Assembly (NCBI RefSeq): GCF_008014345.1
Contig: NZ_VPFL01000007.1
Span: 62,001-126,000, forward strand
Length of the DNA stretch: 64,000 nucleotides
Reading direction: 5' to 3'
DNA from: Pelomicrobium methylotrophicum
GTDB taxonomy: Bacteria; Pseudomonadota; Gammaproteobacteria; Burkholderiales; UBA6910
In this document: piece after piece, positions 8,091 to 18,543 of the stretch
How the letters are laid out: the number at the start of each line of letters is the position of its first letter
Numbering within the stretch: position 1 is the first letter of the stretch
Notes under the pieces: generated by a model
What the model was told of the DNA's origin: nothing
The model's database searches: none
Seen by the model: the letters and a program-made list of their open reading frames with translations, nothing else
Position numbers and translations under genes: made by a program

Positions 8091-9443
8091 TCATGCAGGC
8101 GCTTCCGATTCTTCCCGCCGGTTCACCTCCTCCGCCAGCGCTCGCAGCGCCGGCGCCACCTCGACGGGGTAGGGCGGGGCGGGGTCGAGCCCCCGCAGAG
8201 CCTCCGGCAGCTGCCGGTAATGGGCCAGGGTGCGCTCGCGGATTTTCTCGAGGGCGGGAGGGGGCGCGATGCGGCGGCCGCCTGCCATGACCTGGACGAG
8301 CAATGGTTCTCCCGCTTGGCGATCGGTTTCTACGGTGAGCACGTCGCCCGCCATGGTCCCGTTCCGCGCAAAGCGGCGATAGACCTGTTTGCGCCCGGGC
8401 CAGGTGGCTTTCTGTTCGGAGCGCTTGCGGCGGGCCCGGCCGGCGTATTCCTGGAGCTTGTAGACCGAGTCGAGGGAGGGGGCGTCGCTGGAAGTGGTGA
8501 GGCTGGTGCCGATGCCGAAACCGTCGATGGGGGCACCGGCGAGGATCAACTCCGCCAGCTTATGCTCGTCCAGGTTGCCGCTGGCCAGGATCAGCGCTTT
8601 AGGGAGTCCGCCCTCGTCCAAAATGCGGCGGACCTCGCGGGCGTGCCGGGCCAGGTCCCCGCTGTCGATGCGCACCCCGCGCACCTCAATGCCGTCGGAG
8701 GCCAAGCGCCGGGCGAGCCGCACCACGCGCCGAGCGGCGCGCTCGGTGTCGTAGGTATCGATGAGGAGGATTGCGTTGCCGGGAAACGTGCGGGCGAAGG
8801 CCTCGAACGCCTGGGTTTCCCCATCGTGGGCCTGAATGAAGGAATGGGCCATGGTGCCGTAGAGGGGAATCCCGTACTTCTGCCCGGCCAGCACCGTGGC
8901 CGTGCCGTTGAACCCTGCGAGATAGGCTGCCCGGGCGGCGAACAGTCCCGCCTCCGCACCATGGGCCCGGCGAAGCCCGAAGTCCACCAAGAGCTTGCCT
9001 TGCGCCACCAGCACCGAGCGGGCGGCCTTCGCGGCCACCATCGACTGAAAGTTGATGATGTTGAGGAGCCGGGTCTCGACGAGCTGCGCCTGGGTCAGGG
9101 GGGCCACCACCCGCAGCACCGGCTCGTTGGCGAAAAAGAGCGTGCCTTCGGGCATGGCGTACACATCCCCCTCGAAGCGCAGCCCGGCGAGGAAATCCAC
9201 GAAACCCGGCTTGAACAGGCCCGACTCCGCGACCCAGTTGAGCTCCTCGTCCCGGAAGCGCAGGTTTTCGAGATAGTCCAGCGCCTGCTCGAGCCCCGCT
9301 GCCACGAGAAAGTTGCGCCCGGCCGGGAGCTTGCGCACGAACAGCTCGAAGACCGCCACCTCGTTCATGCCCCGCTCCACGTAGGCCTGCAGCATGGTGA
9401 GCTGGTACAGATCGGTGAGAAGGGGGCTCACGGTGGCGGTCAT
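8091..9443 (-). CDS. pncB: nicotinate phosphoribosyltransferase
   Basis: A 450-residue cytosolic enzyme that makes nicotinate mononucleotide from nicotinate and PRPP in the Preiss-Handler NAD salvage route. The N-terminus MTATVSPLLTDLYQLTM is the family signature; GTMAHSFIQAH carries the regulatory active-site histidine and GVRIDSGDL and FGIGTSL the phosphate-binding region. Its ATG overlaps the stop of pncA by one base (TGATG). The pair therefore converts nicotinamide to nicotinate mononucleotide in two coupled steps. Confidence 0.9.
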   Translation of the reverse strand: MTATVSPLLTDLYQLTMLQAYVERGMNEVAVFELFVRKLPAGRNFLVAAGLEQALDYLENLRFRDEELNWVAESGLFKPGFVDFLAGLRFEGDVYAMPEGTLFFANEPVLRVVAPLTQAQLVETRLLNIINFQSMVAAKAARSVLVAQGKLLVDFGLRRAHGAEAGLFAARAAYLAGFNGTATVLAGQKYGIPLYGTMAHSFIQAHDGETQAFEAFARTFPGNAILLIDTYDTERAARRVVRLARRLASDGIEVRGVRIDSGDLARHAREVRRILDEGGLPKALILASGNLDEHKLAELILAGAPIDGFGIGTSLTTSSDAPSLDSVYKLQEYAGRARRKRSEQKATWPGRKQVYRRFARNGTMAGDVLTVETDRQAGEPLLVQVMAGGRRIAPPPALEKIRERTLAHYRQLPEALRGLDPAPPYPVEVAPALRALAEEVNRREESEAPA

Positions 9444-10024
9444 CACGCAAGGTCCGCGACGGTGATGGGCACGGCCCCCCGGCGCTCCATCTCGGCACGG
9501 GCCGCGTCCCCGTCCCCCGGCTTCACGTCGACAGCGCGGATGGCGTCGGTGAGCAGCAGTACCTGGAAGCCGTGGGCGAGGGCGTCTTTTACCGTGTTCA
9601 GGACGCAGTAATCGGTGGCCAGTCCCCCCACCACGACCCGCTTGACGCCCCGGCGCCTGAGTAGGTCCGCCAGCTCGGTGCCCTGGAAGCCGGAGTAGGC
9701 ATCCCGCTCGGGCGTGGTGGCCTTGGAGATCACGATCGTGGAGGTGGGCAGGCGCAGGGAGGGCGCAAACGCCGCCCCCGGCGTCCCCGCCACGCAATGG
9801 GGCGGCCAGGGGCCGCCCTGGGCCTTGAAGGAACAGTGGTTTTCAGGATGCCAGTCCCGGGTGGCGAACACCGCAAGCCCCTTGGCCTCGAACAGCGCGG
9901 CTGCCCGATTGAGTGGTTCCACCACCCGATCTCCCTCAGGGACAGCCAGTGCCCCGCCCGGGAGAAAGTCGTTCTGCACGTCGACGATGATCAGCGCATC
10001 GCTTGGGGAAACGGTAATCGCCAT
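9443..10024 (-). CDS. pncA: nicotinamidase
   Basis: A 193-residue isochorismatase-fold amidohydrolase that deaminates nicotinamide to nicotinate. The catalytic triad motifs are visible: Asp in VDVQNDFLPGG, the RDWHPENHCSF metal-site region and the nucleophile Cys in GLATDYCVLNT. The start at MAITVSPSD follows a strong gaggagg ribosome site. It is followed directly by pncB with overlapping stop and start. Confidence 0.92.
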   Translation of the reverse strand: MAITVSPSDALIIVDVQNDFLPGGALAVPEGDRVVEPLNRAAALFEAKGLAVFATRDWHPENHCSFKAQGGPWPPHCVAGTPGAAFAPSLRLPTSTIVISKATTPERDAYSGFQGTELADLLRRRGVKRVVVGGLATDYCVLNTVKDALAHGFQVLLLTDAIRAVDVKPGDGDAARAEMERRGAVPITVADLA

Positions 10025-10160
10025 GGTCGCATCCTCCTCTAATGACGCGATCTCTCTCATCGGGTGCGACGCGGTCGGAGGACCCTTGGTTTCGGATTAT
10101 AGGGAGGAATGGGATTCGCCGCGAAGGGCCGGCCTATCCCGCCCCGCCCGTGGCGCAGAC

Positions 10161-10174
10161 TTGATCCAGATCAA
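10161..10174. promoter_or_regulatory. FNR box upstream of ompW
   Basis: TTGATCCAGATCAA matches the FNR/ANR consensus TTGAT-N4-ATCAA in all ten specified positions. It lies about 92 bases before the ompW start codon, a distance that allows an activating position at about -41.5. The rest of the pncA-ompW gap shows no gene. Confidence 0.8.
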
Positions 10175-10266
10175 AGGGCGCACCGCCGTTGCCGCTACGA
10201 TGACCACGGAACGAGTGGGGTCTGACTTCCACCGATTGTTCCCTTTAATCAACCTGGGAGTAAGCC

Positions 10267-10893
10267 GTGAAAAGAGGACGATGGGCAGTGATGGCGATGG
10301 TGGCGGGCGCGGTGATGGCATTGCCAGTTCCCCGCGCCGAGGCAGGCGACTGGTGGGTCCGTGGCCGGCTGATCCACATCGATCCCAACGCCGGTTCATC
10401 AGCCGGCGGCCCGCTGGCGCTTCCCGCGGATGCAGTGGACGTGGACAACCGCGTCGCCCCGGAGGTCGACATCAGCTACTTCTTCACCAGGAACGTTGCC
10501 TTGGAGCTCATCCTCACGTACCCGCAGAAGCACGACGTCACCCTGAACGGCGTTGACATCGGCTCGGTCAAGCACCTTCCGCCCACGCTCACGCTGCAAT
10601 ACCACTTCATGCCCGATCAGGCTTTCAAGCCTTACGTGGGTGCGGGCTTCAACTACACCCTTTTCACTGATCGGGACCTTCTCAACGACACGCTGGAAGT
10701 GGAGCGGGATAGCTTCGGGGGTGCGTTGCAGGCGGGGTTCGACTACGCGCTCACGAAAAACTGGTACCTCAACGTGGACGTGAAGTACTTGTGGATCGGC
10801 ACCGACGTGAGGCGCAAGAGCGACGGCGCCGTGGTGACCAAGCTGGATATCGATCCGTGGGTGTATGGGCTCGGTGTCGGGTACCGCTTCTGA
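10267..10893 (+). CDS. ompW: OmpW-family outer-membrane beta-barrel protein
   Basis: A 208-residue protein with a cleavable signal (to about AEAG at residue 24) followed by WWVRGRLIHIDPN, the typical mature start of OmpW, and a C-terminal aromatic GVGYRF end recognised by the barrel assembly machinery. OmpW forms an eight-stranded barrel thought to pass small hydrophobic molecules and is commonly induced under oxygen limitation, in line with the perfect FNR box upstream. It uses a GTG start behind a gggag ribosome site. It is followed by ccoI 26 bases later and may be cotranscribed with it. Confidence 0.88.
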   Translation: MKRGRWAVMAMVAGAVMALPVPRAEAGDWWVRGRLIHIDPNAGSSAGGPLALPADAVDVDNRVAPEVDISYFFTRNVALELILTYPQKHDVTLNGVDIGSVKHLPPTLTLQYHFMPDQAFKPYVGAGFNYTLFTDRDLLNDTLEVERDSFGGALQAGFDYALTKNWYLNVDVKYLWIGTDVRRKSDGAVVTKLDIDPWVYGLGVGYRF

Positions 10894-10919
10894 GTGCTTG
10901 GAAGTTGCCGCCGGCGACC

Positions 10920-13478
10920 ATGGCCGTAGCCGAACCGGGGGCGCCCTGCTTCCACTGCGGCCTTCCCCTTCCATCTTCGCCCCGGCACTCGGTGGTCATC
11001 GACGGCGTCGAGCAGGCAGTGTGCTGTCCCGGTTGCGAGGCGGTGGCCCGCAGCATTGTGGCCGCAGGCCTCAGCGACTACTACCGGCACCGCAGTGCCT
11101 ATCCTGCCCCACCGCAGACAGCGCTTCCTGACGCTCTTCAGGCGCTGGAGCTCTACGATTCGCCCAAGCTGCAGCAGGGCTTCGTGCGGACCGCGGGCGA
11201 GCACGTTCGCGAGGCGTCGCTGATCCTCGAGGGCATCCGCTGCGCCGCCTGCGTGTGGCTGAACGAGCAGCATCTCGCCCGGCTGCCCGGGGTTCTGAGC
11301 GTGAGCGTGAACTACGCCACCCGGCGCGCACGGGTGCGGTGGGACGAGACCCGCGTGCGCTTGTCCGAGATCCTTCGGGCCATCGCCGCTCTCGGCTACA
11401 GCGCCCATCCGTTCGATCCCGCGCGGCAGGAGGAGCTGCACCGGCGCGAGCGGCGGCGGGCGCTGTGGGAGCTGTTCGTCGCGGGCTTCGGGATGATGCA
11501 GGTGATGATGTACGCGGTGCCCGCCTACCTGGCGGGAGAGGGCGAGATGCCGCCCGACATCGGCGGGCTGCTCCGCTGGGCGGGGCTCATTCTCACCGCG
11601 CCGGTGGTGTTTTTCTCCGCTGCACGCTTCTTCCGCGGCGCGTGGAGCGACCTGCGGGCGCGGCGCCTGGGGATGGACACGCCGGTGGCGCTCGCCATCG
11701 GGCTCGCGTTTGCCGCCAGCGTCTGGGCCACCCTCACGGGGGAAGGCGAAACCTATTTCGACTCCATCACCATGTTCGTGTTCTTCCTGCTGGGCGGCCG
11801 CTACCTGGAATGGAACGCCCGACGCCAGGCGTCCGACGCTTCCGAGGCGCTCGCGCGCCTTGAGCCCGCCATGGCATGGAAGCTGCCGACGTATCCGGAC
11901 ACTGGCGTGGAAGCGCGCGTGGTGGTCGCTGAGCTTGCGCCCGGCGACTACGTGCGGGTACGCCCCGGCGAAGCGGTGCCGGCGGACGGCGTCGTCGCCG
12001 AGGGGGTCACCGCCGTCAATGAAGCGCTGCTCACGGGGGAGAGCCGGCTGGTGGCGAAACGGCCGGGCGATGCGGTGATCGGCGGCTGTCTCAACGTGGA
12101 GAGCCCGGTGGTGGTGCGGGTGGAGCGCGTGGGCGAGGAGACCGTGCTCGCTGGCATCGTGCGGCTGCTGGACCGGGCGGTGGCGGAGAAACCGCCCATC
12201 GCGGCGCTGGCGGACCGCGTGGCGGCGTGGTTCGTCGCGGCGCTGCTCGTCGTGGCGAGCGGCGTTTTTCTCTATTGGTTTTCGGTGGACCCGGCGCGGG
12301 CGCTGTGGATCACCGTGGCGGTGTTGGTGGTGACCTGCCCCTGCGCCTTGTCGCTCGCCACACCTGCCGCGCTCGGCGCGGCCACCAGCCGGCTCGCAAA
12401 GCGCGGGCTGCTGGTGACGCGGGGGCATGCGATCGAGGCGCTGGCGAAAGCGACCTACGTGGTGTTCGACAAGACGGGAACGCTCACCGAAGGCCGCCTT
12501 GCGCTCGAGGAAGCCGTCACGCTGGGGTCGCTGAGTGCCGACGAATGCCTTGCCCTCGCGGCCCGCCTCGAGCAGGGCACCGAGCATCCGATCGGCCGCG
12601 CCCTGCGGGAGGCCGCCCGGCAGCGAGGGCTCGCGATTCCACCCGGGGCCCAGCCCACCCGCGTTCCCGGCGCCGGTATGGAAGCCACAATCGACGGGCG
12701 CAGCGTGCGCATCGGGACGCCGGCGTTCGTCGCGGCCCTGGCAGGCAAGCCCCTGCCGCCCGCGTTGCGAGCGTTCGTGGAGCGCGATGACACCGCCGTG
12801 GTTTTGGGCGGCGAGGAGGGTTATCTGGCTGCGTATGCCTTCCGCGATGCCCTGCGGCCGGATGCGGCAGCCGCCGTGGGGCGCCTGCGCTCAGCAGGCC
12901 ATCGGGTCACCTTGCTCTCCGGCGACCGGCTTCCGGCGGTCCGGTCCGTGGCCGAGCGCCTGGGCATCGAGGAGTTCGTGGCCGGCGCCACCCCCGAAGA
13001 CAAGCTGGCTTTTGTCGAGGCGCTGCAGCGCGAAGGGGCAGTGGTGGCCATGGTGGGCGACGGCGTCAACGACGCGCCGGTGCTCGCGCGGGCCCAGGTT
13101 TCGGTGGCGGTGGGAGAGGCCGCCCAGGCCGCCCAGGCGAGCGCGGACATGGTGCTGGTGTCGGGGCGGCTCGAGGACCTGGCCCACGGCTTCGCGCTGG
13201 CGCGCCGGACCACCCGCATCATCGGCCAGAATTTCGCTTGGGCGATCGCTTATAACCTGGTGGCGCTGCCGCTCGCCATCACGGGTTTCGTCACGCCCTG
13301 GATGGCGGGCATCGGCATGGCGGGAAGCTCGCTGCTGGTGGTGCTGAACTCCCTGCGGCTGGCGTATGAGGGTTCGGGTATCAGGGATCAAGGATCGGGA
13401 TTCGAGATTCCGGGTTCGGGATCCGGGCCTCGGCGAGCTCTCCTAAGTCAAGGTCATGCCTCCCTATGTACTGACTGA
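10920..13478 (+). CDS. ccoI: CcoI/FixI copper P1B-type ATPase for cbb3 oxidase assembly
   Basis: An inner-membrane copper ATPase that exports Cu(I) for cbb3 oxidase maturation. The N-terminus has a cysteine cluster (CFHCGL, CCPGCEA) and an HMA-like domain with GIRCAAC. There are eight membrane helices, with the CPC metal site at C473-P474-C475 in TCPCALSLATP, the phosphorylation site DKTGTLTEG and the hinge GDGVNDAPVL. I start it at MAVAEPGAPCF; no clear ribosome site is seen. The last 35 or so codons translate a GATC-rich repeat rather than family sequence, so the ancestral stop may have been lost to repeat insertion. Confidence 0.9.
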   Translation: MAVAEPGAPCFHCGLPLPSSPRHSVVIDGVEQAVCCPGCEAVARSIVAAGLSDYYRHRSAYPAPPQTALPDALQALELYDSPKLQQGFVRTAGEHVREASLILEGIRCAACVWLNEQHLARLPGVLSVSVNYATRRARVRWDETRVRLSEILRAIAALGYSAHPFDPARQEELHRRERRRALWELFVAGFGMMQVMMYAVPAYLAGEGEMPPDIGGLLRWAGLILTAPVVFFSAARFFRGAWSDLRARRLGMDTPVALAIGLAFAASVWATLTGEGETYFDSITMFVFFLLGGRYLEWNARRQASDASEALARLEPAMAWKLPTYPDTGVEARVVVAELAPGDYVRVRPGEAVPADGVVAEGVTAVNEALLTGESRLVAKRPGDAVIGGCLNVESPVVVRVERVGEETVLAGIVRLLDRAVAEKPPIAALADRVAAWFVAALLVVASGVFLYWFSVDPARALWITVAVLVVTCPCALSLATPAALGAATSRLAKRGLLVTRGHAIEALAKATYVVFDKTGTLTEGRLALEEAVTLGSLSADECLALAARLEQGTEHPIGRALREAARQRGLAIPPGAQPTRVPGAGMEATIDGRSVRIGTPAFVAALAGKPLPPALRAFVERDDTAVVLGGEEGYLAAYAFRDALRPDAAAAVGRLRSAGHRVTLLSGDRLPAVRSVAERLGIEEFVAGATPEDKLAFVEALQREGAVVAMVGDGVNDAPVLARAQVSVAVGEAAQAAQASADMVLVSGRLEDLAHGFALARRTTRIIGQNFAWAIAYNLVALPLAITGFVTPWMAGIGMAGSSLLVVLNSLRLAYEGSGIRDQGSGFEIPGSGSGPRRALLSQGHASLCTD

Positions 13479-13502
13479 TATCTGACCCTGATCCCTGAGG
13501 TC
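13372..13502. repeat. degenerate GATC/GGGAT repeat with inverted copies at the ccoI 3' end
   Basis: The segment contains several imperfect copies of a gggatc/gggattc unit (for example tcagggatcaaggatcggga, then cgggttcgggatccggg), and later the reverse-oriented form ctgatccctgagg. The two orientations could pair into a long imperfect hairpin. The ccoI frame reads through the first copies as a Gly/Ser-rich tail. It looks like a dispersed intergenic repeat or a terminator-like structure between ccoI and ccoS. Confidence 0.5.
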
Positions 13503-13506
13503 TGAA

Positions 13507-13680
13507 ATGGACATCCTGTATCTCCTGATCCCGCTGTCGCTCGTGCTGGTGTTCCTGGTCGGCGCAGTGTTCTGGTGGGCGCTGAGGAGCGGGCAGTTCG
13601 ACGACCTGGAAGGGCCGGCCTATCGCGTTCTCATGGACGACGACCGGCCAGGGCAAGAGGAGGGGCGCCGCACCCTTTGA
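13507..13680 (+). CDS. ccoS: cbb3 oxidase assembly protein CcoS
   Basis: A 57-residue membrane protein, MDILYLLIPLSLVLVF followed by GAVFWWALRSGQFDDLEGP, which is the classic CcoS signature: one membrane helix, then the conserved FWWAxxSGQFDDLEGPA block and an acidic tail. CcoS is required for cofactor insertion into cbb3 oxidase. It sits between ccoI and the structural ccoN, the usual ccoIS arrangement. Confidence 0.9.
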   Translation: MDILYLLIPLSLVLVFLVGAVFWWALRSGQFDDLEGPAYRVLMDDDRPGQEEGRRTL

Positions 13681-13681
13681 C

Positions 13682-13695
13682 TTGATCTAAGTCAA
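13682..13695. promoter_or_regulatory. FNR box upstream of ccoN
   Basis: TTGATCTAAGTCAA matches the FNR consensus in nine of ten specified positions (G for A at the first base of the right half). It lies about 111 bases before the ccoN start, directly after the ccoS stop, as expected for an oxygen-repressed cbb3 operon. Confidence 0.75.
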
Positions 13696-13806
13696 AAAAC
13701 ACCGGCTGCGCTGGGCCTATGATCGCTGCAGCCGTGCGCGGTGTAGCGGGTGCGTCGAGCGCCGCGGCGGCCGGAAAGATTCCGTTTGAATCATCGGGAG
13801 AGCTGA

Positions 13807-15234
<1,428 letters not shown>

Positions 15235-15244
15235 GGAGGCCGCC

Positions 15245-15859
15245 ATGGGCTCGATGCACGAACGAATCGAGAAGAACATGACGCTCATGATCGTGCTCAT
15301 CGTCCTGGTGGTGGCGGTGGGCGGCCTGGTGGAGATCGTGCCCCTGTTTTTCCAGCGCTCCACCACCGAGCCGGTGCCCGGTCTCAAGCCCTACACGGCG
15401 CTCGAGCTCGCCGGCCGCGACATCTACCAGCGGGAGGGTTGCTTCAACTGCCATTCCCAGATGATCCGACCGTTCCGCGCCGAGGTGGAACGCTACGGCC
15501 ACTACTCGGTGGCGGGCGAGTCGGTGTACGACCATCCGTTCCTGTGGGGATCGAAGCGCACCGGTCCGGACCTCGCTCGCGTCGGCGGGCGCTACTCGGA
15601 CGAATGGCACCGGGTGCACCTCATGAATCCGCGCGATGTGGTGCCCGAATCCAACATGCCGGCCTATCCGTGGCTGGCCAAGGCCAAGGTGGACGGCGCT
15701 CGGGTGGCGAAGCACATGAAAGCCCTGCAACGTGTCGGCGTGCCTTATACCGAAGAGGACATCGCCAACGCACCCAAGGAGGTGGAGGGCAAGACCGAGA
15801 TGGAGGCCCTGATCGCCTACCTGCAGGGGCTGGGCACGGCGCTGAAAGGGACGCGGTGA
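15245..15859 (+). CDS. ccoO: cytochrome cbb3 oxidase monohaem subunit II
   Basis: A 204-residue membrane-anchored monohaem cytochrome c. One N-terminal helix precedes [24 protein letters not shown], the CcoO haem-binding and conserved block; a downstream Met ([10 protein letters not shown]) is the axial ligand. It transfers electrons from CcoP to CcoN. A strong gaggagg ribosome site lies ahead of the ATG, ten bases after the ccoN stop. Confidence 0.95.
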   Translation: MGSMHERIEKNMTLMIVLIVLVVAVGGLVEIVPLFFQRSTTEPVPGLKPYTALELAGRDIYQREGCFNCHSQMIRPFRAEVERYGHYSVAGESVYDHPFLWGSKRTGPDLARVGGRYSDEWHRVHLMNPRDVVPESNMPAYPWLAKAKVDGARVAKHMKALQRVGVPYTEEDIANAPKEVEGKTEMEALIAYLQGLGTALKGTR

Positions 15860-15863
15860 CGCC

Positions 15864-16058
15864 ATGGACATGATCGTGGCGCGGGAAATCGTGACAGTGC
15901 TCGCGTTTCTGGGCTTCCTGGGCATCGTATGGTGGGCTTACGGGGGCCGGCGCAAGTCGCGGTTCGAGGAAGCCGCGCTCGCGCCCTTCGACGACGAAGA
16001 GCGGGCCCGCATCCGGCGGGAGACGGAGCAAGCGCGTCGCAAGGAGAGAGGGAAATGA
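15864..16058 (+). CDS. ccoQ: cbb3 oxidase subunit CcoQ
   Basis: A 64-residue single-helix protein with the typical VWWAYGGRRKSRFEEAA segment after the helix, followed by a charged tail. CcoQ stabilises the complex. It begins four bases after ccoO, and its TGA overlaps the ccoP ATG (ATGA). Confidence 0.9.
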   Translation: MDMIVAREIVTVLAFLGFLGIVWWAYGGRRKSRFEEAALAPFDDEERARIRRETEQARRKERGK

Positions 16059-16963
16059 GCGACTTTGTAAGCCCTTTCTGGGGCTGGTATATCGCCATCC
16101 TCACGGTGGTGAGCATCGTCGGCTGCGGTGTGTTCCTGTGGTTTCAGTCCAAGGCCAAGGTCAAGAAAGGCGAGGCGGTGGGCACCACCGGCCACGTGTG
16201 GGACGAGGACCTGGCGGAGTGGAACAACCCGCTGCCCGGGTGGTGGAAGAATCTGTTCTACATCACCGTCGTCTTCGCGCTGGTGTACCTGGTGCTGTAT
16301 CCGGGACTTGGTGCGTTCCAGGGCCTGCTGGGCTGGAGCTCGAAGGGCCGGTTCGAGCTGGAGATGGCCAAGGCGGAGGAAACCTACGGGCCCATCTTCA
16401 ACCAGTTCCTGCAGCAGGATTTGCGGGCCGTGGCGGCCGATCCCCAGGCGCGGGAGATGGGCCAGCGGCTGTTCCTCACCTACTGCGCCCAATGCCACGG
16501 ATCGGACGCCCGCGGGACCGTCGGCTTTCCCAACCTGGCCGACGGCGACTGGCTCTACGGCGGCGATCCGGAGACGATCAAGGCCTCCATCGCCCACGGC
16601 CGCCGGGGCATGATGCCGCCCATGATCGACGCGGTGGGCGGCCCCGAAGGGGCGAAGGCGGTGGCCCACTACGTGCTCTCCCTCTCGGGTCGGCCCCACG
16701 ACCCGAAGCTGGCCGAGCAAGGCAAGGAAAAGTTCGCGCTGTGCGCCGCCTGCCACGGCGCCGACGCCAGGGGCAACCCCCAGCTCGGCGCGCCCAACCT
16801 GACTGACAACGTGTGGCTCTACGGCGGCAGCGAAGCCACCATCATCGAAACCGTTACCCAGGGGCGCAGCGGGGTCATGCCAGCGTGGGAGGAGCGGCTT
16901 TCGCCAGCCAAGCTCCATCTGCTCTCGGCCTACGTCTACGGGCTGTCGCAGCAGGCCAAATAG
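16055..16963 (+). CDS. ccoP: cytochrome cbb3 oxidase dihaem subunit III
   Basis: A 302-residue membrane-anchored dihaem cytochrome c. Two N-terminal helices precede two class I haem c domains with CAQCH and CAACH. The characteristic NPLPGWWKNLFY segment lies between the helices, and each haem domain carries a downstream Met ligand (GMMPPMID and GVMPAWEE). It is the electron entry subunit. The ATG overlaps the ccoQ stop, preceded by aaggagag. Confidence 0.95.
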   Translation: MSDFVSPFWGWYIAILTVVSIVGCGVFLWFQSKAKVKKGEAVGTTGHVWDEDLAEWNNPLPGWWKNLFYITVVFALVYLVLYPGLGAFQGLLGWSSKGRFELEMAKAEETYGPIFNQFLQQDLRAVAADPQAREMGQRLFLTYCAQCHGSDARGTVGFPNLADGDWLYGGDPETIKASIAHGRRGMMPPMIDAVGGPEGAKAVAHYVLSLSGRPHDPKLAEQGKEKFALCAACHGADARGNPQLGAPNLTDNVWLYGGSEATIIETVTQGRSGVMPAWEERLSPAKLHLLSAYVYGLSQQAK

Positions 16964-17030
16964 CGGTGCGGGCGCTTTCCCGGGACAAGGGGCGAAAGAC
17001 GCCCACCGCGACAAGAAGGGAATTCGAGGT

Positions 17031-17069
17031 CGGGGAGACCGCGGCGAGACCCAGGCCGCGGTCTCCCCG
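17031..17069. other. 14-bp perfect inverted repeat between ccoP and ccoG
   Basis: The arm cggggagaccgcgg is followed after an 11-base loop by its exact reverse complement. No U-tract follows, so it is not a textbook intrinsic terminator. It may stabilise the 3' end of ccoNOQP mRNA or set differential expression of structural versus assembly genes. The flanking bases of the 137-base gap show no gene. Confidence 0.6.
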
Positions 17070-17100
17070 CGTTGCATTGGACTGGGGCGGTTCGCTGCCC

Positions 17101-18543
17101 GTGAAAGCCATCAAGACGTTGGATCAGTCGATTCAAAAAGCGAACGCTTCGGGAGGGGACGACAGCCTCGAGGTCGCCCTGTACGAAGTCCGCAAGAAGA
17201 TTTACCCGCGGGCGGTCTCGGGCGTGATCGCCCGTTGGCGCATCGCCCTGGTCGCGCTCACCCAGCTCGTGTACTACGGCGTGCCCTGGCTCACGTGGAA
17301 CGACCGGCAGGCGGTGATGTTCGACCTCGCCCACCGCAAGTTCTACCTCTTCGGCGTCGTCTTTTGGCCCCAGGACTTCATCCTGCTCACGGCGCTTCTG
17401 GTGATCTCGGCCCTGTCGCTCTTTCTGTTCACTGCCGTGGCGGGCCGCCTGTGGTGCGGCTTCGCTTGCCCCCAGACGGTCTACACGGAAATCTTCCTGT
17501 GGATCGAGCAGTGGGTCGAGGGCGACCGCATGAAGCGCATGAAGCTGGATGAGGCGCCCATGGACCTGCGCAAGCTCCGGACCAAGGCGACCAAGCACGG
17601 CCTGTGGATTGCCCTCTCCCTTTGGACCGGGATCACCTTCGTGGGCTACTTCACCCCGATCCGGGAGTTGCTTGGGGAGATCGCGCGGCTCTCCCTGGGA
17701 CCGTGGGAGACGTTCTGGGTGCTCTTTTACGGCTTTGCCACCTACGGCAACGCCGGCTGGATGCGGGAGCAGGTGTGCAAGTACATGTGCCCCTACGCCC
17801 GCTTCCAGAGCGTGATGTTCGACTCGGATACGCTGATCGTCACCTACGATTACCATCGCGGCGAGCCGCGGGGACCGCGCGCTCGCTCCGCCGACAGGAA
17901 GGTGCTGGGGCTCGGCGATTGCGTGGACTGCGGCATTTGCGTGCAGGTGTGCCCGACCGGCATCGACATCCGCAACGGCCTTCAGTACGAGTGCATCGGC
18001 TGCGGGGCGTGCGCGGACGGCTGCAACCAGGTGATGGCCAAGATGGGCTACCCGCGGGGGCTCATCCGCTTCTCCACGGAGAATGCGATCGGGGGGAAAT
18101 ACCCGGATGCCGAGATCGTGCGGCACCTGTTCCGGCCCCGGGTGCTGATCTACTCGGCCATTCTATTCGCCATCGTGGCGGCGACGGCGGCCACGCTCTA
18201 CCTGCGGGTGCCGCTCAAGGTCAACGTGATCCGAGACCGGGCGACGCTGGTGCGGGAGACGGCCGATGGTCGGCTCGAAAACGTCTACCGGCTGCAAATC
18301 TTCAATACCACGGAGCGCCCGCGCAGCTACACGGTCACCGCCAGCGGCATCGAGGGGCTGGAGCTGAAAGGGGAATCCCAGCCCATCCGGGTGGAAGGGG
18401 CCTCGTCGCGAATGGTGTCGGTGCGGCTACTGGCCGAACGGACGGCGGTGCGGAAAGGCTCGAACCCGGTGGTGTTCCATGTGCAAGCCATCGACGACGA
18501 GCGGGTGAGGACCGGTGAGAAATCCAGCTTCATCGCCCGCTGA
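17101..18543 (+). CDS. ccoG: cbb3 oxidase accessory protein CcoG (Cu reductase, RdxA/FixG)
   Basis: A 480-residue polytopic membrane protein. It has the GRLWCGFACPQTVYTEIF motif and KYMCPYARFQ on the membrane side, then two [4Fe-4S] clusters (CVDCGICVQVCPTGID and CIGCGACADGC), and a C-terminal Ig-like FixG domain. CcoG reduces Cu(II) to Cu(I) for CcoI and the copper chaperones. The GTG start (VKAIKTLDQS) gives a family-length protein. It overlaps ccoH. Confidence 0.9.
   Translation: MKAIKTLDQSIQKANASGGDDSLEVALYEVRKKIYPRAVSGVIARWRIALVALTQLVYYGVPWLTWNDRQAVMFDLAHRKFYLFGVVFWPQDFILLTALLVISALSLFLFTAVAGRLWCGFACPQTVYTEIFLWIEQWVEGDRMKRMKLDEAPMDLRKLRTKATKHGLWIALSLWTGITFVGYFTPIRELLGEIARLSLGPWETFWVLFYGFATYGNAGWMREQVCKYMCPYARFQSVMFDSDTLIVTYDYHRGEPRGPRARSADRKVLGLGDCVDCGICVQVCPTGIDIRNGLQYECIGCGACADGCNQVMAKMGYPRGLIRFSTENAIGGKYPDAEIVRHLFRPRVLIYSAILFAIVAATAATLYLRVPLKVNVIRDRATLVRETADGRLENVYRLQIFNTTERPRSYTVTASGIEGLELKGESQPIRVEGASSRMVSVRLLAERTAVRKGSNPVVFHVQAIDDERVRTGEKSSFIAR

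Noticed and set aside
10743-12587. Long minus-strand frame of about 610 codons
   Set aside because: Antisense to ccoI and ompW, both well supported.
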